From JAENVU01 sp963756815 (lineage in GTDB: Bacteria > Actinomycetota > Acidimicrobiia > IMCC26256 > JAENVU01): a stretch of 64,000 nt of DNA. Of the stretch, positions 17,895 to 26,633 are shown piece by piece. Each line of letters begins with the position of its first letter. Position 1 is the first letter of the stretch. Location of the stretch: assembly GCA_963756815.1 (NCBI GenBank), contig CAVWPR010000045.1, positions 106,998-170,997 of the forward strand, in the 5' to 3' direction. Both the position numbers and the translations under genes were made by a program. The notes beneath the pieces are model-generated. The model saw only the letters and a program-made list of their open reading frames with translations. It did no database searches and had not been told where the DNA came from.

Positions 17895-17977
17895 CGGCGG
17901 CCGACGCGCGGCCGCTTGCCGTGATTGGCCTTGCTCCGCCGGGCCCGCAGCTTGCGCTTCTTGGTCTTCTTGCTCAC
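17891..17977 (-). CDS. Very small basic protein, bL37-like 50S ribosomal protein
   Basis: A 28-residue ORF from the GTG at 17977, with a strong GGAGG Shine-Dalgarno about 8 nt upstream. The product begins MSKKTKKRKLRARR and then has the block ANHGKRP. That block and the Lys/Arg-rich form match, from memory, the tiny actinobacterial ribosomal protein bL37 found in mycobacterial 50S structures. More than a third of the residues are Lys or Arg. It is too short for ordinary gene calling. A database comparison would settle the identity. Confidence 0.68.
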   Translation of the reverse strand: MSKKTKKRKLRARRSKANHGKRPRVGRR

Positions 17978-18065
17978 GACTGATCCTCCGAGGGGAAGCC
18001 GGGCAGGCTAGCCGAGGGTCGCACTGGGCTTCGGGCCGGGACGAGGGCGGGGCCCGCCCGCGTGG

Positions 18066-19247
18066 TCAGCTCGGCACCGGGGCCGGGAACCAGCGGCGGG
18101 GGAGCAGCCGGCAGATGCGCGCCGACTGCGAGGCCATGATCGGGCTGGCCACCGCCAGCACGAGGACGTACAGCGCCACGAAGGGCGTCAGCCGCGCGTC
18201 GAGGCCCGCCTGGGTGGCGAGCGCCGTGAGGATGAGCGCGAACTCGCCACGGGCGAGCACCGAGCACGCGATGTTCGTGGCCGCGAGCCGGTCGAGCCGG
18301 TTGAGGCGCGCGCTCACGACGCCCGCGACGCCGGCGAGCACGAGCGAGACCCCGATGGCCGCCAGCGCCGGACCCGCGACGCCGCCGATGTCGCCGGGGT
18401 CGATCGACAACCCGAACACGAAGAAGAACAGCGCGGCGAATGCATCACGCAGTGGCGTCACGAGCCGCTCGACGCGCTTGGCCGCGGCGGTCCCGGCGAG
18501 GATCACGCCCGCCATGAACGCGCCGATGGCGTCGGAGACGCCGAGCTCGAAGGCGACACCGGCCACGAGCAACGCGAAGCCGACGGTGAGGATGACGAGC
18601 AGCTCGTCGTCGCGACCTTCGATGACCCGACCGACGACGCGCGTGCCGTAGCGCGCCGCGAGGCCGAGCACGATCAGGAAGCCCGCGGCACGCGCGAACA
18701 GCAGCACGGCCTCGCCCGCGGTGTCGGCACCGCCGAGCACCGGCGCGAGCGCGGCGAGGTAGAGCGCGAGGAAGAGGTCCTCGAGCACGATGATCCCGAG
18801 GATGAGCTTCGTCTCGGGATTGTCGAGGCGCCGCAGCTCGACGAGCAGCTTGGTGACGATCGCGGAGGAGGAGACGCCCGTGGCGCCCGCGATCACGAGG
18901 GCTTCGTCGGTGCCCCATCCGATCGCGAAGCCGAGCGCGAGCCCGGCACCGACGTTGAGCGTGAGGTACACCGCCGCGGACGCGAAGAGTCGCCCGCCGC
19001 CCTCGGTCAGCTGGTCGAGCGAGAACTCGATGCCGAGGTAGAAGAGCAGGAAGATGAGGCCGAAGGCGGCGAGCAGCTCGAGGTCCTCGGGGTGGCCGAA
19101 GAGGACCGGTCCGGGCGTGAACGGGCCGACGAGGATGCCCGCGAGCATGAACAGCGGGATCGTCGGGAGCCCGACCCGCCGTCCTGCCCCGCCGAGCAGT
19201 CCGGCGAGCAGGAACGCGAGGCCCAACGCCACCAGCTCGCGTCCCAT
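18066..19247 (-). CDS. CPA2-type cation/proton antiporter (KefB/Na+-H+ exchanger family)
   Basis: A membrane transporter of 393 residues with about eleven or twelve helices, starting ALGLAFLLAGLLGGAGRRVG. It contains the unwound-helix regions GATGVSSSAIVTKLL and FFVFGLSIDP and a late ARGEFALIL block, all typical of CPA2 antiporters. There is no TrkA-N domain, so it is a membrane-only form. The ATG at 19247 is preferred over 19265, because TACCGT ends six bases before it (19254-19259), giving a leaderless start. Likely role: K+ or Na+ against H+ exchange in pH or osmotic control. Confidence 0.88.
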   Translation of the reverse strand: MGRELVALGLAFLLAGLLGGAGRRVGLPTIPLFMLAGILVGPFTPGPVLFGHPEDLELLAAFGLIFLLFYLGIEFSLDQLTEGGGRLFASAAVYLTLNVGAGLALGFAIGWGTDEALVIAGATGVSSSAIVTKLLVELRRLDNPETKLILGIIVLEDLFLALYLAALAPVLGGADTAGEAVLLFARAAGFLIVLGLAARYGTRVVGRVIEGRDDELLVILTVGFALLVAGVAFELGVSDAIGAFMAGVILAGTAAAKRVERLVTPLRDAFAALFFFVFGLSIDPGDIGGVAGPALAAIGVSLVLAGVAGVVSARLNRLDRLAATNIACSVLARGEFALILTALATQAGLDARLTPFVALYVLVLAVASPIMASQSARICRLLPRRWFPAPVPS

Positions 19248-19342
19248 CGGGTCACGGTAGGGCACCCGGGCGCGGGCCCACCGTCGGTTCGCGGCGGAGC
19301 GGGCCAGGCGGTCGCCCCGAGGGAATCGCGTCGGTCAGCTCG

Positions 19343-20128
19343 TCACCAGGTGAGGCCGATCGTGGCGCGCATCGCGGCCTCGAAGTCGGCATCGGACATC
19401 GCGGCGCGCGTCGCGAAGATCATCTCCGCGTCGGCGCCGACCGCGACGCGCAGGGGTGTGTCCGGCTGCTCGATCGCGTCCGCGATCGCCCGGGCCACGA
19501 GGTCGGAGCCGGGTCGGCCACCGGCGTTGAGCGTGGCGTCGGTCCCGGACCACTCGTCCCACAACTGTCGGTACTCGGGCGGGCCGACGTGGTCGTCGCC
19601 GTGCTTCATGCCCGGCGCGATGAAGCCGGGTTCGACGATCACGACGCGGATGCCGAAGTGCGCGACCTCGTAGTGGAGCGTCTCGGACAGTCCCTCGAGC
19701 GCGTGCTTGGACGCGGCGTACGGTCCTTCCAGCGGCGTGGCCACCCGGCCCTGCACGCTCGAGACGTTGACGATCACGCCCGAGCCGCGCGTGCGCCACG
19801 ACGGCACGAGGCCCTGGACCAGGCGCAGCGCGCCGAAGAGGTTGGTCTCCACGACCCGCCGGAACTGGTCGATCGGGTAGTCCTCGAGCGGACCGGCGCC
19901 GATGATGGCCGCGTTGTTCACGACCGCGTCGAGCTCACCGACGGCGGCCAGGCACGCCCGGACCGACGCGTCGTCGGTCACGTCGAGCGCGTGCGTGCGG
20001 GCGCCGTCGAGACCGGCGAGCAGCTCCGGGTCGCGGGCGGTGGCGACGACGTCGTGGCCGCGTGCGAGCAGCTCTTCCGCGGTGGCCCGGCCGATGGCGC
20101 GCGCCGCGCCGGTGATGAGGATGCGCAT
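19343..20128 (-). CDS. Short-chain dehydrogenase/reductase
   Basis: A classical SDR of 261 residues. ILITGAARAIGRATAEEL binds NAD(P), VVNNAAIIG is the NNAG block, VNVSSVQG carries the catalytic Ser, and YAASKHALEG the Tyr and Lys. The ATG at 20128 has TACGCT ending six bases upstream (20135-20140), so it is probably leaderless. Substrate unknown; the C-terminal region resembles SDRs acting on lipids or sterols, but only weakly. Confidence 0.9.
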   Translation of the reverse strand: MRILITGAARAIGRATAEELLARGHDVVATARDPELLAGLDGARTHALDVTDDASVRACLAAVGELDAVVNNAAIIGAGPLEDYPIDQFRRVVETNLFGALRLVQGLVPSWRTRGSGVIVNVSSVQGRVATPLEGPYAASKHALEGLSETLHYEVAHFGIRVVIVEPGFIAPGMKHGDDHVGPPEYRQLWDEWSGTDATLNAGGRPGSDLVARAIADAIEQPDTPLRVAVGADAEMIFATRAAMSDADFEAAMRATIGLTW

Positions 20129-20184
20129 CGGCCGAGCGTAGGGCGGCAGCGCAGCGCCGCGCCGCGCCCGAGGTCCGGGCGGAT

Positions 20185-20740
20185 CGTCCTTCCAAGCGGC
20201 ACTGCTGTACGTGGCGAACTGGCACTTCATCCGCCACTCGACCGACTACTTCGCGTCGACCACCACGCTCAACCCCGTGATCCACTTCTGGTCGCTCGCG
20301 GTCGAGGAGCAGTTCTACCTGTTGTGGCCGATCGTGTTCACGGCCATCGTGTTCGTGAGCCGCGGTTTCGGCCGCCGCGCGAGTCGCGTCCGTCAGGCGA
20401 TGGTCGGCTTGGGCTTGTTGGCCTCGATGCTCTGGGCGATCCACCTGGCCGGGCCGAACCTCGACCGTGCGTACTACGGCACCGACGCCCGCGCGTACCA
20501 GTTGCTCGCCGGTGCGCTCATCGCACTGAGCCCGGGCCTCCTCCGGCCGCGCGGGCTTCCGGCGCCTCGGTCACGGTGCGGTGTTGGCGGCGATCGCGAC
20601 GCTGCTCGTCCTGTCGACCGACCTGGTGCGCGGCGGGCCGATCGCGCGCGGGATCGCGACCACGGTCGTGACGGTCGGTGCTGATCGTCGCGATGGACCG
20701 GCCGCGCCCTGAGGTCCCGGACGGGATCGGGTCCGGCGCG
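20185..20740 (+). pseudogene. Acyltransferase-3 (OafA/YrhL-like) remnant
   Basis: The frame from about 20190 encodes the middle of an acyltransferase-3 membrane protein: ALLYVANWHFIRHSTDYF, VIHFWSLAVEEQFYLLWP and DARAYQLLAGALIALSPGLL. The first about 110 residues, with the catalytic His, are missing, because the SDR gene starts at 20128. After 20560 the homology moves to other frames (AVLAAIATLLVLSTD, then VLIVAMDRPRPEV), and no SGNH domain follows. It is decayed or deleted at both ends. A single indel cannot explain the loss. Confidence 0.75.
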
Positions 20741-20750
20741 TGGGCGTGAG

Positions 20751-20772
20751 CTCCTCACGAACCCCTCACATG
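20751..20772 (+). promoter_or_regulatory. Candidate response-regulator binding repeat
   Basis: TCCTCACGAAC is followed directly by CCCTCACATGT, an 11-bp spaced direct repeat of CCTCAC, 43 bp before the response-regulator gene. OmpR-type regulators often bind such repeats in their own promoters. This is a suggestion only. Confidence 0.35.
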
Positions 20773-20814
20773 TGCATCGCAATCGGCGCGCGCGACGCAT
20801 GGGAGCATCTCCGG

Positions 20815-21492
20815 ATGGACAAGGGCACGATCCTGGTGGTCGAGGACGAGCCGAACATCGCCGACCTCGTCGACCTCTACCTGAGCCGCGACGGGTTCCG
20901 TGTGGTGAAGAAGGCCACGGGCGAGGACGGGCTCGCCGCGATCCGCGACCAGCAGCCGCGCCTCGTCGTGCTCGACGTCGGCCTGCCCGATGTCGACGGG
21001 CTCGAGGTGTGTCGCCGCATCCGCGCCACGAGCGCGCTGCCCGTGATCTTCCTCACCGCGCGCGCCGACGAGGTCGACCGCGTCCTGGGCCTCGAGCTCG
21101 GCGCCGACGACTACCTCACGAAGCCCTTCGCGCCGGCGGAGCTCGTCGCGAGGGTGAAGGCGGTGCTGCGGCGCACCGACGGCATGCCCGGCGCCGCGCT
21201 GATCCAGGTGGGTGGGGTGGTGGTCGACCTCGGGCGTCGGGAGATCCGTGTCGACGGCACGCCGATCGACTTCACGACCAAGGAGTTCGAGCTCCTGCGG
21301 TTCCTCGCGGAGCGGCCGGGTCTCGCGATGAGCCGGCACCAGATCCTCGACGCGGTGTGGGGCCACGGGTGGTACGGCGACGAACGCACCGTCGACGTGC
21401 ACATCGCGCAGGTGCGCAAGAAGATCGGTGACGCGTGCGTGATCGCCACGGTGCGCGGGGTCGGCTACCGCCTCGAGCCGGCGGAGACGTGA
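20815..21492 (+). CDS. OmpR/PhoB-family response regulator
   Basis: A 225-residue two-component regulator. The receiver has acidic residues in VVEDEPN, phospho-acceptor Asp54 in VVLDVGLPD and Lys in YLTKPF. The C-terminal winged helix has DFTTKEFELLRFLAERPG and RTVDVHIAQVRKKIG. The ATG at 20815 fits the family. Its stop overlaps the GTG of the sensor kinase, so the pair is co-translated. The gene pair resembles the mprA/mprB arrangement, but the signal is not known. Confidence 0.93.
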   Translation: MDKGTILVVEDEPNIADLVDLYLSRDGFRVVKKATGEDGLAAIRDQQPRLVVLDVGLPDVDGLEVCRRIRATSALPVIFLTARADEVDRVLGLELGADDYLTKPFAPAELVARVKAVLRRTDGMPGAALIQVGGVVVDLGRREIRVDGTPIDFTTKEFELLRFLAERPGLAMSRHQILDAVWGHGWYGDERTVDVHIAQVRKKIGDACVIATVRGVGYRLEPAET

Positions 21493-23069
21493 CGGACTCG
21501 CCCGCACCGGTGCAGACGGGACGACGACGCAAGCTCCGCACGCGCCTGCTGATCGCGATGGCGAGCATCGCCGTCGGTGTGCTGGTGGTCACCGGCGTGA
21601 CCACGGTCGCGCTGGCGCGACGGGGCGCCGAGCGGACGGCCATGGCCCATCTCGAGGACCAGGCGCCCGACGTGCGCACCCAGCTCCTGGAGCTGGGACG
21701 CGTCCTGCGTGGGCGCGAGCTGCGCGGGCAGTCCACCGTGGGGGTGGGGCGGCTCGTGACGTCGGTGCTGCGCGTCACCGGCGGCACGCTGCTCACGGTG
21801 CACGCCGACGGAACCATCACCGAGGGTGTCGACGCGCTCGCCGGACGTCCCGCGACCACCGACCGCCCCATCGCGAGCCGGCGCGCCGCGGCCGCCCGCA
21901 ACCGGATCCGGAGTCGTCTCGGCCTCGCGCCGACGAGCTCGACCACACCGGCCACCTCGGGGACCGAGGTTCCCAACGTCAACACCCTGCCGGCCGGGCT
22001 GACGCTGGAGGACTTCGACGCGGCGTCGTTGTTCGCGGGCGAGCGCCAGACCGGCACCGCCAACGGCCGCGTCTTCGTCGCCGAGCCGGTGCGCGCCGGC
22101 GCCGACGCGGTGCCGGTCCTCGTCCTCACCGAGCGGATCGACTCGGCCGCGGTCAGCCGGGCGCGCGGATTCTTCCTGATCGGCGCGATCCTGGCCCTGC
22201 TCGCCGCCGGCATCGTCTCGTACTTCCTCGCCCGCCGACTCACGCGTCCGCTCGCGGCGATGGGGACGACCGCCGGCGCGATCGCGGCCGGCGATCTCGG
22301 CGCGCGCGTGGACCTCGGTCGGCACCCCGACGACGAGCTGGCCGACCTCGGACGTGCGCTCAACGCCATGGCGGCCGAGCTCGAGCTCGCCCGCCACGGA
22401 GAACGCCAGTTCCTCCTCTCGGTGTCCCACGACCTGCGGACGCCCCTGACCTCGATCCGCGGGTACGCGGAGGCGCTCACGGACGGCACGATCCCCGCCA
22501 ACGACGAGGAGCGCCGCGCGGGAGCGGTCATCGCGGCCGAGGCGAACCGGCTCGAGCGACTCGTCGCCGACCTGCTCGACCTCGCGCGCCTCGACGCGCA
22601 CCAGTTCTCTCTGTCGCCGCGTCCGTTCGACGTCGCCACGACCGTTCGCACCGCGGTCGAGGCCTTCCTCCCCGCGGCGTCGGACCTCGGCATCGAGCTC
22701 GTGACCGAGGTCCCGGCGGAGCTCGCGGCGGTCGGTGATCCGGAACGGGTCGCGCAGATCGTCGCGAACCTGGTGGAGAACGCGCTGAAGTACGCGCGCC
22801 GGCGGATCACGGTGGTGGTCTCCGCCGACGGGTTGCACGAGGTCACGATCCGGGTCGTCGACGACGGACCGGGAGTCGACGCGGACGAGGAGCACCGCGT
22901 GTTCGAGCGCCTCTACGTGTCGCGCACGACGCCGGGCCGCAGCGTCGGCACCGGTCTCGGGCTCGCGATCGTCGGCGAGCTCGCGACCGCGATGGGCGGC
23001 GCGGCGACGGTCGAGCCCTCGGTCGCGACCGGCGCGACGTTCGTGGTCCGGCTCCCGCTCCCGGCCTGA
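21489..23069 (+). CDS. Sensor histidine kinase
   Basis: A membrane sensor of 526 residues. The first transmembrane helix is at about 20-42 and the second at about 227-248 (GFFLIGAILALLAAGIVSYF), with a periplasmic domain of about 185 residues between them that has a Thr/Ser/Pro-rich stretch. Then come HAMP (RRLTRPLAAMGTTAGAIAAG), the phospho-acceptor His314 in SVSHDLRTPLTS and the ATPase domain (NLVENALKYA, DDGPGVD, GTGLGLAI). It should phosphorylate the overlapping response regulator. The signal is not evident. Confidence 0.93.
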   Translation: MTDSPAPVQTGRRRKLRTRLLIAMASIAVGVLVVTGVTTVALARRGAERTAMAHLEDQAPDVRTQLLELGRVLRGRELRGQSTVGVGRLVTSVLRVTGGTLLTVHADGTITEGVDALAGRPATTDRPIASRRAAAARNRIRSRLGLAPTSSTTPATSGTEVPNVNTLPAGLTLEDFDAASLFAGERQTGTANGRVFVAEPVRAGADAVPVLVLTERIDSAAVSRARGFFLIGAILALLAAGIVSYFLARRLTRPLAAMGTTAGAIAAGDLGARVDLGRHPDDELADLGRALNAMAAELELARHGERQFLLSVSHDLRTPLTSIRGYAEALTDGTIPANDEERRAGAVIAAEANRLERLVADLLDLARLDAHQFSLSPRPFDVATTVRTAVEAFLPAASDLGIELVTEVPAELAAVGDPERVAQIVANLVENALKYARRRITVVVSADGLHEVTIRVVDDGPGVDADEEHRVFERLYVSRTTPGRSVGTGLGLAIVGELATAMGGAATVEPSVATGATFVVRLPLPA

Positions 23070-23170
23070 GGCCGATCGGTCGCGCGCCGGCGCCCGTGGC
23101 GCCGGATCCCTCGACGTGTTCGTGCGGTTCGCGCGGGAACGGCAGGGGTCGGGGACTACGATCGATCCCG

Positions 23171-25027
23171 ATGGCGACGGCGGTCCGGAACGCTCCCGAC
23201 GTCGTCGTGACCCCCTCGCCGGCGCCTCGGCCCCGGCGTCGAGCACGCGGTCGGCTCGTCGTCCTGGTCTGGCTCGCGTTCGTGGTCGGCTTCGTGATCG
23301 CGCTGGCTGCGTTGGCGCATCCGCGGTGGTTCCCGATCCTCGACCTCGCCCAGACCGAGATGCGCCTGCGCGACGTCTTCACGTCGCACCCGCCGCTCAT
23401 CGGGCTGCCGGGCCGGATCGGGTCGTGGAGCCACCAGGGCTCGCACCCGGGCCCGCTGAGCTTCTGGACGCTCGCGGTCTTCTACCAGCTGTTCGGCGCG
23501 TCGGCGTGGGCGATGCAGGTCGCGACCGCCTGCCTCAACGCGATCGCCATCGGCATCGCGCTGCTCATCGGCCGTCGGCGTGGCTCGACGACGATGTTCG
23601 TCGCGGTCGGCGCCACCGTCGCGGTGCTCACCTACTTCTACGGGCCGTCCGTCCTGACCCAGGCGTGGAACCCCTACCTGCCGCTCATGTGGTTCGTGGT
23701 CTTCGTGCTCGGTGTGTGGTCGGTGCTCTGCGACGACCTCGCGATGCTGCCGGTGGCCGCGTTCGCGGCGTGCTTCTGTCTGCAGACGCACATCTCCTAC
23801 GTCGGGTTGGTGGGTGGCCTCGGCGCGCTGACGCTCGGCTGGGTCGGGTGGAGCCTGTTCCGTCGCCCCGACGCGCTCGGGCCGCGACGTTGGTGGTGGG
23901 TCGGGCTGGCCGCCGCGATCGTCGTGGTGACGTGGATCCCGCCGGTGGTCGAGCAGTTGACCTCGTCGGAGGGGAACCTCACGCTCATCTGGCGTCACTT
24001 CACCGATCCGCCGGAGACGTCGATCGGGATGCGCGCCGGCGCGCGGATCCTGCTGGTCCACCTCGACCCGTGGCGTCTGGTCGCCGGTCAGGACGGGACC
24101 ACCGGCTCGGTGGTCCCGGGGATCGCGCTCCTGCTCGCATGGGCCGCCGGGGTGGTGGTCGCGATCCGTCGGCGCGTCCGAGCGCTCGTCGCGCTCGACG
24201 TCGTCATCCTCGTGGCGCTCGGGCTCGGCGCGTTCTCGATCGCCAGCATCTTCGGCTTCGTCTGGTACTACCTCATGTTCTGGGGCTGGCAGCTGAACGC
24301 GCTGCTGATCTTCTCGACGGTCTGGGCCGGCGTCGAGCTCCTCCGGTCGCGCGCTCCGCGAGAGGACTCCTACCGACGCATCGGCACGGTCGCGGCCGCG
24401 ATCGTGATGGTCGGCTACCTCGCGGGGTTCGCCGTCGACGCGTCGACGGTCGAGCCTCCGACGCCGCAGGTCTCGGCGACCGTGGGGAGACTGGCCCAGG
24501 ATGCGATCACGGCGATCGACGCCGGCAACCTGCCGGGCGGCGGGCGCGACGGCCGGTACCAGGCCACGATCGTCGACACCGTGACGATCAACTCGCCGAG
24601 CTACGGATTGGTGTCGGAGCTCCAGCGCGTCGGGATCCACGCCGGGTTCCCCGACGGCCCGGCGTACCGCGCGATCGTGCGCTCCCAGCGCATCGTGCCG
24701 AAGGAGGACGCCACCGCGGTCGTCCACTACTCGGTCGGTGAGGCCGACATCGCGAAGTGGCGGAACCTGCCCGGGGTCACCATGGTGGGGCGCGACGACC
24801 CCCGCACTCCTGCCCAGCGCCGCGAGGCCACCCGCCTCCATCGTCTCGTGCTCCACCAGCTGCGCGCCGCCGGTCTCGCCGACCTCGTCCCGAGCTACGA
24901 GGGGAACGTCTTCGCGGTCTCGCTCGCCCCCGGGCTCCCGGCGTCGATCCGCAGGAACATGCAGCGGGAGCTCGACATCGGGCGAGCGTCCGCGGTGTTC
25001 ATCGGGCCGCCCCAGTACGCCATCTGA
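23171..25027 (+). CDS. Large integral membrane protein, possible GT-C glycosyltransferase
   Basis: A 618-residue protein with about nine to ten transmembrane helices in the first 440 residues and a soluble C-terminal domain of about 170 residues. The motif SVLTQAWNPYLPLMWFVVFV and the early loop GSWSHQGSHPGPLSFW recall family-39-like GT-C glycosyltransferases, but the usual Asp/Glu pair in the first outer loop is not obvious, so the role is unproven. The ATG at 23171 is preferred over an upstream in-frame ATG, because TACGAT (23157-23162) ends eight bases before it. The DUF192 gene follows after 12 bp. Confidence 0.72.
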   Translation: MATAVRNAPDVVVTPSPAPRPRRRARGRLVVLVWLAFVVGFVIALAALAHPRWFPILDLAQTEMRLRDVFTSHPPLIGLPGRIGSWSHQGSHPGPLSFWTLAVFYQLFGASAWAMQVATACLNAIAIGIALLIGRRRGSTTMFVAVGATVAVLTYFYGPSVLTQAWNPYLPLMWFVVFVLGVWSVLCDDLAMLPVAAFAACFCLQTHISYVGLVGGLGALTLGWVGWSLFRRPDALGPRRWWWVGLAAAIVVVTWIPPVVEQLTSSEGNLTLIWRHFTDPPETSIGMRAGARILLVHLDPWRLVAGQDGTTGSVVPGIALLLAWAAGVVVAIRRRVRALVALDVVILVALGLGAFSIASIFGFVWYYLMFWGWQLNALLIFSTVWAGVELLRSRAPREDSYRRIGTVAAAIVMVGYLAGFAVDASTVEPPTPQVSATVGRLAQDAITAIDAGNLPGGGRDGRYQATIVDTVTINSPSYGLVSELQRVGIHAGFPDGPAYRAIVRSQRIVPKEDATAVVHYSVGEADIAKWRNLPGVTMVGRDDPRTPAQRREATRLHRLVLHQLRAAGLADLVPSYEGNVFAVSLAPGLPASIRRNMQRELDIGRASAVFIGPPQYAI

Positions 25028-25039
25028 AGGACGTCGAGG

Positions 25040-25378
25040 ATGGTCGGACCCCGCTGGCTCGTGCGCGACGCGGTCGTGCTCGCGGCGGTCGAGGTGCCGG
25101 CCGGACCGACCGGTCGCGCGCGCGGGCTGCTGGGTCGGGACGGGATCGAGGGCGTGATGATGCTGCGACCGTGTCGTCACGTGCACACGTTCCGGATGCG
25201 GTTCGCCATCGACGTGGCGTTCTGCAACCGCGAGGACGTCGTGGTGCGGGTCGTGAGCCTGCCGCCCGGTCGGCTCTCGCCGTTCGTGTGGCGGTCGGCG
25301 TACGTCCTCGAGGCCGAGGCCGGCGCGTTCACACGCTGGGGCCTGCGCGTCGGTGACCGGATCGAGCTGAAGCCGTGA
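25040..25378 (+). CDS. DUF192 family protein
   Basis: A 112-residue single-domain protein. RARGLLGRDGIEGVMMLRPC, HTFRMRFAIDVAFCNRED and VLEAEAGAFTRWGLRVGD are the characteristic DUF192 blocks. No signal peptide or lipobox is present, so it is probably cytoplasmic. The ATG at 25040 has GAGG a few bases upstream. The biochemical role of the family is not established. It follows the membrane protein closely and probably shares its transcript. Confidence 0.88.
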   Translation: MVGPRWLVRDAVVLAAVEVPAGPTGRARGLLGRDGIEGVMMLRPCRHVHTFRMRFAIDVAFCNREDVVVRVVSLPPGRLSPFVWRSAYVLEAEAGAFTRWGLRVGDRIELKP

Positions 25379-25423
25379 GCGCCGATCGTCGGAAGGTGCC
25401 GCCCGGCCGCGCCGGCGCCCTCC

Positions 25424-25448
25424 CGAGCCGGAGGAAGCGGAGGCGAGC
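25424..25448 (+). repeat. Dispersed intergenic repeat, copy A
   Basis: A 25-base copy of the GC-rich core that starts CGAGCCGGAG and ends GCGGAGGCGAGC. It differs from copy B (60604) by one missing C. It lies between the DUF192 gene and the recognisable start of rsmI. Confidence 0.6.
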
Positions 25449-25526
25449 CGCGTCGAAGCGAGCCCCCGTTCGGCGGAGGGACGGAGCACGAGCGCAGACG
25501 CCGACAAGGCAGGCGCGCTGGTTCTG

Positions 25527-26348
25527 GTGGGCACGCCGATCGGCAACCTCGGCGACCTCGGTGCGCGCGCGATCGAGGTCCTCACGACGGCGGACGTCAT
25601 CGCGTGCGAGGACACGCGCCGCACGCGCGCGCTCCTCACGCACACCGGGATCGCGGCCGCGGGGCGGTTGCGGTCGGTGCCGGCCCACGACGAGGCGGCG
25701 CGCACCGATGCGATCGTCGAGCTGGTGCTCACCGGCTCGCGCGTCGCGTTCGTGACCGATGCGGGCATGCCGGCGATCAGCGACCCGGGCGCGCACCTCG
25801 TCCGCCAGTGCCTCGCCGCGGGCGGAGCCGTCGAGGTGGTGCCGGGTCCCGACGCGGTCACCACCGCGCTCGTGCTCTCCGGGCTCCCCGCCGACCGGTT
25901 CGTGTTCGAGGGCTTCCTGCCCCGCAAGGGCCGGTCTCGCGCCGAGCGCCTCGCCGCCCTGGCCGTCGAGCCCCGCACGGCCGTGCTCTACGAGGCACCC
26001 CGGCGGGTGCTCGCGACGCTGCGCGATCTCGCCGACGTCTGCGGCGACGATCGTCCCGTCGCCCTGGCCCGCGAGCTGACCAAGGTGCACGAGGAGGTCC
26101 GGCGGGGGACCGTCGCGTCGGTGCGCGCCGAGCTCGGCGACGACGACCCGCGCGGTGAATGCGTGATCGTGCTGGGTGGCGCGGTTCCGGACGTCACGCC
26201 CGCGTCCGAGGCCGACGTCGACGCCGCGCTCACCGCCGAGCTGGCTGCGGGTGCGTCGACGCGTGATGCTGCCGACGCCGTGAGCCGGCGGCTGCGGGTG
26301 GCGCGACGCGACGCCTACGCGCGTGCGGTCACACTGAAGGCGCGCTGA
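25527..26348 (+). CDS. rsmI: 16S rRNA (cytidine(1402)-2'-O)-methyltransferase
   Basis: RsmI methylates the ribose of C1402 in the decoding centre of 16S rRNA. The product has GTPIGNLGDLGARAIEVL, CEDTRRTRALL, VTDAGMPAISDPG, VEVVPGPDAVTTAL and FEGFLPRKGRSRAER, the family blocks in order. The start is uncertain. The GTG at 25527 gives 273 residues but cuts into the first beta strand, because the preceding in-frame codons read GALVLV. Upstream the frame is open through the intergenic repeat but has no good start codon, so an indel upstream is possible. The end overlaps the convergent AbrB-like gene by 20 bp. Confidence 0.9.
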   Translation: MGTPIGNLGDLGARAIEVLTTADVIACEDTRRTRALLTHTGIAAAGRLRSVPAHDEAARTDAIVELVLTGSRVAFVTDAGMPAISDPGAHLVRQCLAAGGAVEVVPGPDAVTTALVLSGLPADRFVFEGFLPRKGRSRAERLAALAVEPRTAVLYEAPRRVLATLRDLADVCGDDRPVALARELTKVHEEVRRGTVASVRAELGDDDPRGECVIVLGGAVPDVTPASEADVDAALTAELAAGASTRDAADAVSRRLRVARRDAYARAVTLKAR

Positions 26349-26580
26349 GCTTGTCGACGCAGGACGAGCACACGAGCTTCTTCGCGAACTCCCGCAGCGG
26401 CTCCGACGCCCCGCAGAAGACGCACTTCTGCTCCACCTTCTCGAGCACGATGCGATCGCCCTCGGCCGACATCATCACGAGGTCGCCGACCTCGATGGTC
26501 AACGCCTTGCGCATCTCGACGGGGAGCACGACGCGACCGAGCTGATCGACCTTGCGGGCGACGCCGTTCGCCATGTGCAT
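26329..26580 (-). CDS. AbrB/SpoVT-type DNA-binding protein with C-terminal zinc ribbon
   Basis: An 83-residue protein. The first 45 residues (RKVDQLGRVVLPVEMRKAL and VGDLVMMSAEGDRIVLEKVE) form a swapped-hairpin AbrB DNA-binding domain. The rest carries CVFCGASEPLREF and LVCSSCVD, two CxxC pairs that should bind one zinc. The start is the ATG at 26580 or the ATG at 26574. It is divergent from metG (54 bp between starts) and convergent with rsmI. The role is unknown; a global or metG-linked regulator is possible. Confidence 0.85.
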   Translation of the reverse strand: MHMANGVARKVDQLGRVVLPVEMRKALTIEVGDLVMMSAEGDRIVLEKVEQKCVFCGASEPLREFAKKLVCSSCVDKLSAPSV

Positions 26581-26633
26581 GACCCCCCGAATGAGCGCTC
26601 GGATCCGCCCGGACCGTCGGTACTGTAGGGCGC

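Noticed and set aside
20211..20684. A small complete acyltransferase gene starting at the ATG-like codon at 20211
   Set aside because: Homology starts before this codon and the catalytic N-terminus and the C-terminal end are absent, so it is a remnant.
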